From UBA2387 sp019454665 (GTDB lineage: Bacteria; Armatimonadota; Fimbriimonadia; Fimbriimonadales; Fimbriimonadaceae), in contig BTVX01000013.1 of the NCBI GenBank assembly GCA_045862995.1, forward strand, positions 29,906 through 93,905: 64,000 nucleotides of DNA, in the 5' to 3' direction. The stretch's first letter is position 1. Each line of letters starts with the position of its first letter. The notes below the pieces were generated by a model. The model was given only the letters and a program-made list of their open reading frames with translations, was not told the origin of the DNA and did no database searches. This document shows positions 9,223 through 17,488 of the stretch, one piece after another. The translations under genes were made by a program, and so were the position numbers.

Positions 9223-9258
9223 ATGGATGCGGAGGTGAGCCGAGTGCACCTCGGCTAA
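9223..9258 (+). CDS. Possible 11-residue leader ORF before the prepilin-like gene
   Basis: ATG 9223 to TAA 9258 encodes MDAEVSRVHLG and ends four bases before the prepilin ATG. It spans the whole SD-hairpin element described next. It has no strong ribosome site of its own. It may be fortuitous, but ribosomes reading it would melt the hairpin and could couple the two starts. Confidence 0.25.
   Translation: MDAEVSRVHLG
9231..9256 (+). promoter_or_regulatory. Distant Shine-Dalgarno followed by a hairpin that would bring it to the start codon
   Basis: GGAGGTGA (9231-9238) fully matches the 16S anti-SD but lies about 25 bases before ATG 9263. A perfect 7-bp hairpin, AGCCGAG (9238-9244) with CTCGGCT (9250-9256) and a 5-base loop, begins as the SD ends. 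If folded, it leaves only six bases to the ATG. An alternative 6-bp stem pairs GAGGTG (9232-9237) with CACCTC (9247-9252) and would hide the SD. The two folds exclude each other. A hairpin bridging SD and AUG is known from phage T4 late genes. Confidence 0.5.
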
Positions 9259-9262
9259 GTCA

Positions 9263-10198
9263 ATGAAGCGAGCCTTTACCCTCATCGAACTTCTGGTGGT
9301 CATCGCCATCATCGCCATTCTTGCAGCGATGCTCTTCCCCGTTTACGCGCAGGCCAAGACGGCGGCGAAACAAGCCGTCATCCTCTCCAACGCGAAGCAG
9401 CTGGGCCTCGGCGTCATTCTCTATTCGGCCGACTACGACGACATCCTCGCCCCCGTGGCGGGCTACTCGACCAACGAGTGGTGGAGCCAGCCGTCGTTCG
9501 CGGTCCTCACCCTGCCCTACTACAAGACGGTGGACATGATCATGGACCCCTTCGGTCCGGCCAAAATCACCGACAACCCGTTCATCCTCAACAGCCAGTG
9601 GGCCATGCCCCCGCGCCGCGAGGCTTCCGAGTGGTGCTCCGCCACCACGTGCGGATTCGGCGTGTACAACTCGCGGACCCGCAACGAAATCACCGGCGGC
9701 GAAGTCTGGTACTGGGACGGCGTCGGCGGCGTCTGGGTCGAGCGAGTCGGCGGCAACACGGGCAACTGGTCCTTCTGGGGCTGGGTCGGCCACGGTGCCG
9801 CGATCTCCGGCGGCATGCCGTCCTACAGCAACTCCCAGTTGGGCAATCCCGCCAAGTCTCTCATGGTCACTCAGGCCAATCACTACGACATGATGTGGCA
9901 CCACAACTGGAACCCCGACGAGTGCTTCCGCTGGTGGGGAGACGGCGCGTTCAACCTGTACGGCAACATGAACATGCTGACCGGTCCCGCAGCGCGAACG
10001 CGATCCAGCGCCGGAGGCGCCAAGGCGGGCATCTACCCGACCTCCGTGGCGTCCCTGCAGGAGTGGCCGGACGGGTCCAACATCGGCGTCTACGCCGACG
10101 GACACGCCCGAGTCCGCAAGTGGCGCGAACTGCACAGCAAGGCCGTCGGCCCCACCGGCGACCGCTGGCTCGAGTACGCCGCGGGTCCGCGAGGCTGA
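9263..10198 (+). CDS. Prepilin-type N-terminal cleavage/methylation protein, DUF1559-like
   Basis: 311 residues. The leader is type IV pilin-like: short basic MKRA, then FTLIELLVVIAIIAILAAML with Glu at +5 after the predicted cleavage and methylation site, and the LFPVYAQAK tail. The large C-terminal domain is rich in Trp, Tyr and Gly and ends with YADGHARVRKW, the H-X9-DG region of DUF1559-like pseudopilins. It is probably a surface or pseudopilus-like protein processed by a prepilin peptidase that is not in this window. Its stop overlaps the ATG of the next lipoprotein gene by one base (TGATG). Confidence 0.88.
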   Translation: MKRAFTLIELLVVIAIIAILAAMLFPVYAQAKTAAKQAVILSNAKQLGLGVILYSADYDDILAPVAGYSTNEWWSQPSFAVLTLPYYKTVDMIMDPFGPAKITDNPFILNSQWAMPPRREASEWCSATTCGFGVYNSRTRNEITGGEVWYWDGVGGVWVERVGGNTGNWSFWGWVGHGAAISGGMPSYSNSQLGNPAKSLMVTQANHYDMMWHHNWNPDECFRWWGDGAFNLYGNMNMLTGPAARTRSSAGGAKAGIYPTSVASLQEWPDGSNIGVYADGHARVRKWRELHSKAVGPTGDRWLEYAAGPRG

Positions 10199-10422
10199 TG
10201 AAGCACCTCGCCGCACTCTTGGCCTTGGCTTCTCTCGCATTCGCCCTCAGCGGGTGCAATGAGAAGCAAGAACTCAGCAAACAAGATCAGGAAACGCTGA
10301 AGAACAACCTGACGCGAGAACTGACTCCGGAGGAATCTGCCAAATTGGGCGGAGGTCCCGCCGCCGGCGGAGACCAAGGAGGCGGTCCTGCGGCCGCTCC
10401 GCCGCCCGAAAAGGGAGGCTAG
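10198..10422 (+). CDS. Small lipoprotein, Gly/Pro-rich tail
   Basis: 74 residues. A type II signal peptide ends in lipobox ALSGC, followed by a charged segment (NEKQELSKQDQETLKNNLTR) and a Gly/Ala/Pro tail. No family is recognised. Its ATG overlaps the stop of the prepilin-like gene, so it is translationally coupled and may be a partner of that protein at the envelope. An intrinsic terminator follows after 31 bases. Confidence 0.75.
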   Translation: MKHLAALLALASLAFALSGCNEKQELSKQDQETLKNNLTRELTPEESAKLGGGPAAGGDQGGGPAAAPPPEKGG

Positions 10423-10453
10423 TTCCCAAAACGCCTTGGTGGGCGAAAACCGA

Positions 10454-10485
10454 GCCCGTCTGCTTTCGCAGACGGGCGCTTTTTT
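10454..10485 (+). terminator. Rho-independent terminator
   Basis: A perfect 10-bp stem, GCCCGTCTGC / GCAGACGGGC, with a TTTC loop is followed by GC and six Ts. It ends the prepilin-lipoprotein unit. Confidence 0.93.
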
Positions 10486-10583
10486 GCGCTCTGAACCGCA
10501 AATTCAGGTACGTTGACGGCCCGAATCCCTTAAACTGCACTGGGGACCGCGAACGTCGCGGATCCACGAGCGAGTGTCCATCA

Positions 10584-11564
10584 ATGAAGAAACACCTCAT
10601 GTTCTACGGATCGTGCGTGGCTCTGGCCACCCTCAGCGCCCAGATCACGTTGCTTGCCGTCGGTTGCGGCGGAGAAGACGGAGGCGGTGGTGTCCGACCG
10701 ACGCTGGTCGCCGTCATGAACCAAATCGCCAACGCAACCAATGAGAACCAGATGCGGGCCGCGTTCTCCAGCGTCGAGTCCGTCACCCCGATCGACGTGG
10801 CGTTCAGCCCGTTCTTCCCCATCGAGCGGCAACTTCCGCCCGCGGCGAGAGACGTCGCCATCCAAGCCGAACTCGGCATGGACCCCTCGGGATACGTCAC
10901 CATCGGCAGCCTCTATGCGTCTGTCGCCGCCCAACCCGAATGGGGCGACGGCAACCTGCACATGACGGTCGCCCAGGTCGTCGCGGCCCTCAACGCCGCT
11001 CTGCCCGGCGCCTACGCCAACCCCGAAGGCTCGGACCTCAACCGAATGCTGGTCCTGATGACCAGCCCGGGCGACACCCCGTTGACCACGGCCCCCGTCG
11101 TGACCGAGCACACGCGACTCAGCCCGATCCGTGCGGTGCTGTTCGCGAACTTCCTAGCCTCGCTCTGGGTGGGTCGCGACGCGTGCCGCAACCTGTGCCG
11201 CGCCGGTCTCACGGCCATGATGGTCGCCATTTCCGCCGCCGCAGCGGCTTGCGCCTTCGGGTGCGGCTTCTGGTGCGTCGTGGGCTGCGCGGCCGTGGCC
11301 GCGATCGGCTTTGCGGCGGCCCAATTCTGGTACGAGGACTGCCTGGCTGGATGCCACACCCTGGGGGGAAACCTCCTGGACGCCAAGACCGCCCGGCCTG
11401 CCGTCGCGACCTTGGCGCGCCCCGCCCGTTCACGGGGGGGGGTGGCGCGAACGAGCCTCGCCCACGCTTCGTTTGGCCCCGCCGAGAGTCCCAATCTTGA
11501 CGAAGAAAGCCCATCCGATGGGCAAAAGTCCCGGTGGCTCGGCAGTCCAGCCGGGCCGGGGTAG
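10584..11564 (+). CDS. Secreted lipoprotein-like protein with a hydrophobic eight-cysteine C-terminal segment
   Basis: 326 residues if the full frame is used. Residues 1-30 look like an export signal with a Cys (AVGCGG) that could be a lipobox. The middle region (45-200) is of unknown fold. Residues about 197-255 hold eight Cys in a very hydrophobic Ala/Gly-rich stretch (CRNLC, ACAFGCGFWCVVGC, EDCLAGC), similar in style to halocin C8-like and other Cys-rich bacteriocin domains. The last 60 residues are Arg/Pro/Ser-rich, follow a run of G near 11433 and may be read in the wrong frame or be non-coding. Function unknown. Confidence 0.55.
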   Translation: MKKHLMFYGSCVALATLSAQITLLAVGCGGEDGGGGVRPTLVAVMNQIANATNENQMRAAFSSVESVTPIDVAFSPFFPIERQLPPAARDVAIQAELGMDPSGYVTIGSLYASVAAQPEWGDGNLHMTVAQVVAALNAALPGAYANPEGSDLNRMLVLMTSPGDTPLTTAPVVTEHTRLSPIRAVLFANFLASLWVGRDACRNLCRAGLTAMMVAISAAAAACAFGCGFWCVVGCAAVAAIGFAAAQFWYEDCLAGCHTLGGNLLDAKTARPAVATLARPARSRGGVARTSLAHASFGPAESPNLDEESPSDGQKSRWLGSPAGPG

Positions 11565-11681
11565 ACCCTAGGCGTCGCCTCTGCGGCACCGGTGGACTGG
11601 GAATGAGTTGGATCGAGGAAATCGCCGACTAACCGCACGCGCTGCGAGGGAGGATGAGCCGGGTCGCCTGGGGGCGGCCCG

Positions 11682-11758
11682 GCCGAACCACACCGAACAA
11701 ACCGAACAAACCGGAACAACACCAAACCAAACCGAACAACACCGAACCAAACCGTAAC
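11682..11758. repeat. A/C-rich imperfect tandem repeat between convergent genes
   Basis: About 75 bases built from variants of ACCGAACAA and ACCAAACC, with no G-rich complement nearby. It lies between the ends of two convergent genes. It may arise by slippage; no coding function is seen. Confidence 0.7.
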
Positions 11759-11763
11759 CCACG

Positions 11764-12315
11764 CTAGTACGCCGCGTACGCCTTCGGGCGGAACTCCACA
11801 TCGGCCAGGAACGCCCGGAACCGAGGCAACAACGCCTCGAGATCGGAACGCTTCGCCCCGTTCGCCCCCATGCTCACGATGAGCGTGGTGTTGCCTTTGG
11901 CCACAAAGGCGGTCCAAGTCGTCCGGTCGGGCCCCTCGCGCAAGATCATGGAGAACCGTTCGCGGCCGGCGAAATCGGGGTGCCTCACCGCCGACCAGCC
12001 CTTCATGTTTTCCCGGGTCGTCCCGATGTAGAGGTCGGCCAGCCCGTCGGTGTCCAGCTCGGGCGTCGGGTTGACCTCGTCCATGATCCGGCTCACGCTC
12101 CCGATCAGCCGGATGCCGGTCTGCCGGTCGGAATACATGAACAGCTGCTGCGGTCCCGGTGCAAGCTTCCTCCAGCCCTCGTGCTCGCTCCACAGAATCT
12201 CGTAGTTCTGGTTGTCCGCGAAGTGGTAGGGGTTCAGTTTGCGCGAAAAGTGGTTGAACGCGCCGAGGCACCCGACGATCACAAACCCATAGAGCGCAAC
12301 GGAGCGGATCTTCAT
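11764..12315 (-). CDS. Membrane-anchored or secreted protein of unknown function
   Basis: 183 residues with one N-terminal hydrophobic segment (VALYGFVIVGCLGAFNHF), then a soluble domain with mixed alpha/beta character (YEILWSEHEGWRKLAPGP, then GLADLYIGTTRENMKGWSA). I do not recognise the family. It is transcribed away from the acyl-CoA thioesterase group with only a 53-base gap, so it may be the last gene of that unit. Confidence 0.6.
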   Translation of the reverse strand: MKIRSVALYGFVIVGCLGAFNHFSRKLNPYHFADNQNYEILWSEHEGWRKLAPGPQQLFMYSDRQTGIRLIGSVSRIMDEVNPTPELDTDGLADLYIGTTRENMKGWSAVRHPDFAGRERFSMILREGPDRTTWTAFVAKGNTTLIVSMGANGAKRSDLEALLPRFRAFLADVEFRPKAYAAY

Positions 12316-12368
12316 CGCAGAACCTCGCCTTCATCCTATCAGACACGGAAGCGATTGGCGCACCAATC

Positions 12369-12911
12369 TCACCCAAGATCGTCGGAAGACATCAGCCTAT
12401 CCAACTCTTCGTCGCTCGCGTCCCGAAGGTTGGCGAAGCGGCGCTCTCTTTCCGCCTGATGCACCTCGCGCAGCCTGCGGCGAATCCGCCCCTCCAAGAA
12501 CCGGATCTTCTCGTCGCGGGTCTCGCAAACCAATCGTGGAACGGGAACCGGGCGCCCATCCTTGATCGCGACCATCGTGACGCGGGCTGTGTTTGTGTGC
12601 CGCTTCGTCCCGCTCAGGATGTTCTCGGCGTGCACCTCGATCGTGGTCTCAACGCTGGTCCGCCCCACAAACGAAACGTGACCGATCATCGTGACGAGCT
12701 CGCCGACTTCGATCGGCTCGTGGAAGTCCACGCGGTCGAAGCTGGCCGTGACGCAAATGTTGCCCGCGAACCGCGAAGCCGTCCCATAGGCGGCCAGGTC
12801 TATGAGCGACAGGATCGAGCCGCCGAACACCTTGCCGAGGAAGTTCGCGTCGTCGGGCGTCATGATGCGCGACGTCTCGAACCGCGTGCTGGCGACGTTC
12901 TTGGCGTTCAT
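12369..12911 (-). CDS. Acyl-CoA thioesterase, hotdog fold (YciA/BFIT type)
   Basis: 180 residues. It hydrolyses acyl-CoA to free acid and CoA in the cytosol. The family signature is present: MTPDDANFLGKVFGGSILSL, with the catalytic Asp/Asn region, followed by the hotdog helix, TASFDRVDFHEPIEVGE and a final strand. The C-terminal 45 residues are a charged helix (REVHQAERERRFANLRDASD) seen in some members. Its ATG overlaps the stop of tpiA by four bases (ATGA), so it is translationally coupled to it, although no metabolic link is obvious. Confidence 0.85.
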   Translation of the reverse strand: MNAKNVASTRFETSRIMTPDDANFLGKVFGGSILSLIDLAAYGTASRFAGNICVTASFDRVDFHEPIEVGELVTMIGHVSFVGRTSVETTIEVHAENILSGTKRHTNTARVTMVAIKDGRPVPVPRLVCETRDEKIRFLEGRIRRRLREVHQAERERRFANLRDASDEELDRLMSSDDLG

Positions 12912-13699
12912 GCGCTCATGACGATCAACGAGAACTCGGTGGGATCGAGGCTCGCCCCGCCCACGAGGCCACCGTCAATGTCCGGTTGCGAGAACAACTC
13001 CCGCGAATTGCTGGACTTGACGCTGCCGCCATAAAGGATGCGGAGTTCCGAAGCCACATGCTCGTCGAACAGTTCGCCGACGACGCCTCGGATGAACTTG
13101 CACACGCGCTGCGCCTCGGCGGAATCGCACGTGTTGCCCGTGCCGATCGCCCACACGGGCTCGTAGGCAAGCACCGTGCCGTAAAGCTCGGCGGCATCCA
13201 AACCCGTCAAGGCCTCTTCAAGCTGCGTCCGGATGACGGTCTCGGTCTGGCCCGCTTCGCGCTCGGAAGCCGTTTCCCCCACGCAGAGGATCGGCGACAT
13301 GGCTCGGTACAGAAGCGCGCTGATCTTCAGATTGATCGTTGCGCCCGATTCGGCGAAGTAGCCCAGCGTGTTCTCGGGGGTCTCCAGCTTGCCGAACCGG
13401 CCCCGGGTCTCCGAGTGGCCCACGATGACGTGGCTGACGCAGAACTCGTCGAGCATCTTGGCCGAAACCTTGCCGGTGAACGCGCCGCTCTCGGCCCAGA
13501 ACACGTCCTGCGCCCCGACCTTGATGTGCGTGTTGCGCAACAGGTCGCGGAGCCGCGGGATCGCAAGGTAGGGCGGACAGATGACCACATCCACGCTGGA
13601 CTTCGCATCCACATGCTGCACAAAGGTCTCGACCGCCGCGACGGATTCCGTCACGGTGTTGTTCATCTTCCAGTTTCCGACGACCAATCGCGTTCGCAT
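12908..13699 (-). CDS. tpiA: Triosephosphate isomerase
   Basis: Interconverts dihydroxyacetone phosphate and glyceraldehyde 3-phosphate. Catalytic residues are visible: Asn and Lys in VVGNWKMN, His in VIVGHSETR, Glu in AYEPVWAIGTGNT, and the phosphate-binding YGGSVKSSN and GGLVGGASL loops. Between GHSE and CVGE there are about 41 residues instead of the 28 of the E. coli enzyme, an insertion of about 13. I chose ATG 13699, which has GAGGTGA eight bases upstream; a GTG at 13711 is possible. The 3' end overlaps the thioesterase gene. Confidence 0.95.
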   Translation of the reverse strand: MRTRLVVGNWKMNNTVTESVAAVETFVQHVDAKSSVDVVICPPYLAIPRLRDLLRNTHIKVGAQDVFWAESGAFTGKVSAKMLDEFCVSHVIVGHSETRGRFGKLETPENTLGYFAESGATINLKISALLYRAMSPILCVGETASEREAGQTETVIRTQLEEALTGLDAAELYGTVLAYEPVWAIGTGNTCDSAEAQRVCKFIRGVVGELFDEHVASELRILYGGSVKSSNSRELFSQPDIDGGLVGGASLDPTEFSLIVMSA

Positions 13700-13729
13700 G
13701 GGGGCTGTCACCTCGTCTTCAGTTTGGCA

Positions 13730-14185
13730 TCATCCGCGCCGAATTGTGGGCTCGATACGGACCTTCACCTTATCGCGGACGGCGTTGGTCACGATGCAGT
13801 ACATGTCGGCCTTGTGGGCGATGTCCTCGGCCGCCTTCACCTGGTCGTCCGTCGCCTCCCCGCAAAGCGTCACCTGGGGGCTGACCACGATCTCCGTGTA
13901 GACGAACGACGCGCCGTTTTGCTCGACCTTGCCGACCGCCTGGGTCACCAGCGCCTCGATCGGCAGCTTGCGGTTGGCCGCGATGATGCCGTACGTGATC
14001 GTGTAGCACGCCGCGATCGCTTCGGAAAGCAGTTCCTCGGGGTTGGTGCCTTCGCCCGCTCCCTGAAACTCCGGCGGGACGGCCAAAGGCACCTCGACGC
14101 CGCTGCGTTCCGCACGCCCGCTGCCGCCGCCGTCGCGCCCGCCCTGCCACCGAATCGTCACCGGATACTCGTGAATGTGAGCCAT
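13730..14185 (-). CDS. OsmC/Ohr-family peroxiredoxin-like protein
   Basis: 151 residues. OsmC-type proteins reduce organic hydroperoxides using two Cys. Both are present: SEAIAACYTITYG and KADMYCIVTNAV, placed as in the family. The N-terminal half is a beta sheet (YPVTIRWQGGRDGGGSG) followed by the NPEELLSEA helix start. It is probably cytosolic. It lies 30 bases upstream of the tpiA start on the same strand and may be cotranscribed. Confidence 0.88.
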   Translation of the reverse strand: MAHIHEYPVTIRWQGGRDGGGSGRAERSGVEVPLAVPPEFQGAGEGTNPEELLSEAIAACYTITYGIIAANRKLPIEALVTQAVGKVEQNGASFVYTEIVVSPQVTLCGEATDDQVKAAEDIAHKADMYCIVTNAVRDKVKVRIEPTIRRG

Positions 14186-14252
14186 CGCCTTATAGTGTGA
14201 CGCGTTCGACCGGCTCTGTGGGAGTCAACCTCCGACGGCCCGCAAGCACAAG

Positions 14253-14285
14253 GAGCCGCGCCCTGGTCGTCCCAGAGCGCGGCTC
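14253..14285 (-). terminator. GC-rich hairpin downstream of the M28 peptidase gene
   Basis: GAGCCGCGC (14253-14261) pairs with GCGCGGCTC (14277-14285), and an inner CTGG/CCAG pair extends the stem. It lies 21 bases past the stop of the peptidase gene. The T-tract on this strand is weak (CTTGTGCTTG), so it may be a leaky terminator or need a factor. Confidence 0.5.
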
Positions 14286-14305
14286 GGTTTCTTGGCGGAC
14301 CCGCC

Positions 14306-15871
14306 TTATCGGCCCTTGGCGAGGCGGGCGAACTTCGAGGTGAAGCCCGCGCTCCTTCGCACGAACGGGGGATGCATGTCGTGGTCCTGATCCGCGTCCA
14401 CATCGTGGTCGTGGTCAATCTTCATGCCGATCGTCGGGGCGTGCCACACGATGGCGGCCTGCTCCGGCGTCATGCGGGGCAGCAGCGAGTCGGCGCAGGC
14501 CAAGTTGTACGCCACGACCGCCGAATTGGTGCTGGACTGCACCAGATACTCGGGAATCGCCTGGTCCAGCTTGTCGTTCTGCGTGTGCCACGCGTACCGG
14601 TAGTTGGCCCGACCCGTTTCGTACCAGAAGAAGCCCGGCACGCCGACGGCGTTGAAGCTCGCGTGGTCGCTGCCGCCGCCACGGGGCATCGAAGGCGCGA
14701 CTTCGATCCGCTGCGGCATGTCGGGGAAAGCAGCCTTCATCGGCGCCATCGCCGCTTCCAGCATGGGCTTCATCTGTTCGACGCAGGGAATGCCGCCCTG
14801 ATAATTGGTGCCGCCATCGTCCACAAAAACCGCCGAGATCTTGTCCAGTTGGTCCTTGTACATCTCGACGTAGCGCCGGGAGCCGTGCAGACCCTGCTCT
14901 TCACCGGTCCACAGGATGAACCGGATCGTGCGCTTCGGCTTCGCGCCGCTGGCCGCGAGGATGCGGGCGGCTTCCATCGTCACGCTGGTGCCCGTCCCGT
15001 TGTCCACCGCACCTTCCGAGCCCGGACCGTTCCACGAGTCGAGGTGGCCGCTGATGATGACGTACTCGTCGGGGAACTCGGTCCCTTTGATGTCGGCGAT
15101 CACGTTGTGCGACTTGATCGGCCCCTGAATGAGCTTGTTGTCAATATGGGCCTCGACCTTCACTTCGCGTCCCTTGTCCATGTTCCAGCGGATCATGTCC
15201 ATGTCGGACTTCCGCACGTAGATCACGACGTCGAGGTTGGCGACGTTCGGGTCCGGGTTCCAACGACCACTCGTGTGGACGAGTTCGGACGTGGTGCCGT
15301 AGATGCGGCCGGCGATGTCAATCTTCGCGATCCGCTCCTCGAGTTGCCGGGCTTCGGGGTTGTTCGCCGCAGCGCCGCCGCGCATGCCCACCGGACGGCG
15401 CATGACCAGCCACGCACCCTCCAGGTCCTTCTCGATCTTGTCGAGTTCGGCGAGCGATTCCGGCTCGAGCACGGTCTTGCCCGAGACCTTGCCCTTCGTT
15501 CCCGGCCACCAAGCAGGCGTCGTGAACTGGAAGTCGTAGGCAAACGGAGCAGTCATGCGCACCGTCTGGTTCGGACCTCGGTCGAAACCCATCGGAACGT
15601 CGCCCCAGTAGTCGGCGTGGACGTTCTCAAGGCCCCAGCTCTTGAACTTGGAGATGGACCATTCGATGGCCTTGTCCAACTTCGGGGAGCCCGAGAGCCG
15701 CGGGCCGATTTTCTTGGTCAGGTGCGTCAGGTGGTTCATCACCTGATTGCGGTGCTTGCCTTCGTGGATGATCTTGTCAACCATCTCGGGGTCGCCTTGA
15801 GCGTGGACAGGCACGCAAACGGCCGCCAAGAGGCCGAAGGCGAGGATGCGGTGGTGGAGACTCCGTGCCAT
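14306..15871 (-). CDS. Secreted M28-family zinc metallopeptidase
   Basis: Predicted exported aminopeptidase or carboxypeptidase of about 521 residues. A signal peptide (RILAFGLLAAVCVPVHAQG) is followed by an N-terminal domain with an inserted PA-like region. The di-zinc site is visible: ISGHLDSW (His, Asp), GAVDNGTGTSV (bridging Asp), WTGEEQGLHGS (general-base Glu plus ligand Glu), VDDGG, and a final His in YAWHTQNDKLD. Oddly, the C-terminus carries a His/Asp-rich run (DHDHDVDADQDHDMHPP) that may bind metal. ATG 15871 is chosen; ATG 15880 is equally possible. Confidence 0.88.
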   Translation of the reverse strand: MARSLHHRILAFGLLAAVCVPVHAQGDPEMVDKIIHEGKHRNQVMNHLTHLTKKIGPRLSGSPKLDKAIEWSISKFKSWGLENVHADYWGDVPMGFDRGPNQTVRMTAPFAYDFQFTTPAWWPGTKGKVSGKTVLEPESLAELDKIEKDLEGAWLVMRRPVGMRGGAAANNPEARQLEERIAKIDIAGRIYGTTSELVHTSGRWNPDPNVANLDVVIYVRKSDMDMIRWNMDKGREVKVEAHIDNKLIQGPIKSHNVIADIKGTEFPDEYVIISGHLDSWNGPGSEGAVDNGTGTSVTMEAARILAASGAKPKRTIRFILWTGEEQGLHGSRRYVEMYKDQLDKISAVFVDDGGTNYQGGIPCVEQMKPMLEAAMAPMKAAFPDMPQRIEVAPSMPRGGGSDHASFNAVGVPGFFWYETGRANYRYAWHTQNDKLDQAIPEYLVQSSTNSAVVAYNLACADSLLPRMTPEQAAIVWHAPTIGMKIDHDHDVDADQDHDMHPPFVRRSAGFTSKFARLAKGR

Positions 15872-15926
15872 AAGTCCCATCTTATCGCAAAAAGGATGCG
15901 ATGGCAACCCTTTTCGGACACCGACG

Positions 15927-17426
15927 TCAGGAATATGCCGCGAGATCGGCATTGTAGTGCAGCCCCACGTTCCGATCGCGCGCCAACGCGCCCCGAACCA
16001 CATAGCCCGCCGCGACGAGCAGATTCCGGGTCTCCGAACAGTAAACCGAAAAGGGCGCATCGGGCAACGCGTCGTACTCGCGAAGCAGGTGCTCCAAACT
16101 CTCGGCGGCCTCGCGCAACCCCGCCGTCGTCCGCACGATGCCTGCATGGTCGGTCATCGTCTTCTGCAACTGCCTTCGAATGCGGATGGCCTCGTTCTCG
16201 GGCACGCACTTCACAGGAAGCGGTTCCACATGGCCGTTCGACACCTCGTCCTTCGAAGCGCGCGCCGCCGCGAGCCCGAACACGATCGCCTCGATCAGGC
16301 TGTTGCTGGCCAAACGGTTCGCACCGTGCACGCCCGTCTGAGCCACCTCGCCCGCCGCGTACAGGCCGGGGACGGTCGTCTGCCCATTCAGATCCGTGAC
16401 CACCCCGCCACACGAGTAGTGTTGCGCGGGAACCACGGGAATCCAGTCGCGATGCATCAGCACCCCATGCTCCTGCAGCCGTTTGAAGATGGTCGGGAAC
16501 TTGGCCTCGATCTCGGCGCGAGGTTGATGGGCGATGTCGAGGTACACGCACCACGTGTCCAGCCGCTTCATCTCGGCGTCGATGGCGCGGGCCACGATGT
16601 CGCGCGGCGCAAGTTCCAAGCGCTCGTCCACGTCCACCATAAAACGGCTGCCTAGGTGATTCCTGAGCGTGCCGCCCGCTCCGCGAACAGCCTCCGTCAC
16701 CAGGAACCCGCGAGCCTGAGGGTGATAGAACGTGGTCGGGTGGAACTGCATGAACTCCATCCCCTCGATGCGCGCCCCCGCCTCGCTGGCCAGCGCGATG
16801 CCGTCGGCCGTGGCCACGCGCGGGTTCGTCGAGTGCTGGTACATCACGCCGCAGCCGCCCGTCGCCAGCAGCACGGCACGCGCCAAGAACAGCCGCTGAC
16901 CCACGACGTCCACCTGCGCCTGCACACCCACGCAACGCCCACCGGCCATCGCGAGGTGCGTGGCGAACGTGTGCTCGAACACGCGGATGTTGGCGTTCTG
17001 CCGCACCGTGGTCGAAACGGCCCGCTCGATCTCCCAGCCCGTCTTGTCCTGATGGTGGACGATGCGGCTCATGCTGTGGCCACCCTCGCGCCCCAACGCG
17101 TACGACTCGCCCGCGCCCAGGTCGAACCGCGCCCCCATCTGGGCCAGCCACTCGACGGCGGCTGGAGCCGACTGCACGAGGAACCGAACGGCCTGCGGGT
17201 CGCAAAGCCCGGCCCCCGCGATCAACGTGTCCTCTTCGTGGAGCTTCCAGTTGTCCGCCTCGCCGATCGCCGCCGCGATGCCCCCCTGGGCGTACGTCGT
17301 GTTGGATTCCGTGACCTCGGCCTTGGTCAGAACAGCCACCGTGCCGTGCTTGGAGGCCTCCAGCGCATAGGCCAGCCCCGCGATGCCGCTGCCGACGACG
17401 ACGAAGTCGAAGCGTTCGTGTTCCAA
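15927..17426 (-). CDS. nadB: L-aspartate oxidase
   Basis: FAD enzyme that oxidises L-aspartate to iminoaspartate, the first step of de novo NAD synthesis. The N-terminal FAD fold is FVVVGSGIAGLAYALEA, followed by TYAQGGIAAA, the HHQDKTGWEIERAV region, MEFMQFHPT, HYSCGGV and GLYAAGEVAQTGVHGANRL with conserved FAD and substrate residues, and a helical C-terminal domain. About 499 residues fits the family. TTG 17424-17426 is chosen because the FAD strand begins a few residues later; ATG 17480 would almost touch the divergent rarA start. nadA and nadC are not in the window. Confidence 0.92.
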   Translation of the reverse strand: MEHERFDFVVVGSGIAGLAYALEASKHGTVAVLTKAEVTESNTTYAQGGIAAAIGEADNWKLHEEDTLIAGAGLCDPQAVRFLVQSAPAAVEWLAQMGARFDLGAGESYALGREGGHSMSRIVHHQDKTGWEIERAVSTTVRQNANIRVFEHTFATHLAMAGGRCVGVQAQVDVVGQRLFLARAVLLATGGCGVMYQHSTNPRVATADGIALASEAGARIEGMEFMQFHPTTFYHPQARGFLVTEAVRGAGGTLRNHLGSRFMVDVDERLELAPRDIVARAIDAEMKRLDTWCVYLDIAHQPRAEIEAKFPTIFKRLQEHGVLMHRDWIPVVPAQHYSCGGVVTDLNGQTTVPGLYAAGEVAQTGVHGANRLASNSLIEAIVFGLAAARASKDEVSNGHVEPLPVKCVPENEAIRIRRQLQKTMTDHAGIVRTTAGLREAAESLEHLLREYDALPDAPFSVYCSETRNLLVAAGYVVRGALARDRNVGLHYNADLAAYS

Positions 17427-17488
17427 CGACGCTAATCTACCCCTCCCCAGCCCGGCATGCCCCACGAATCGGTGCCACAATCGCTCCG

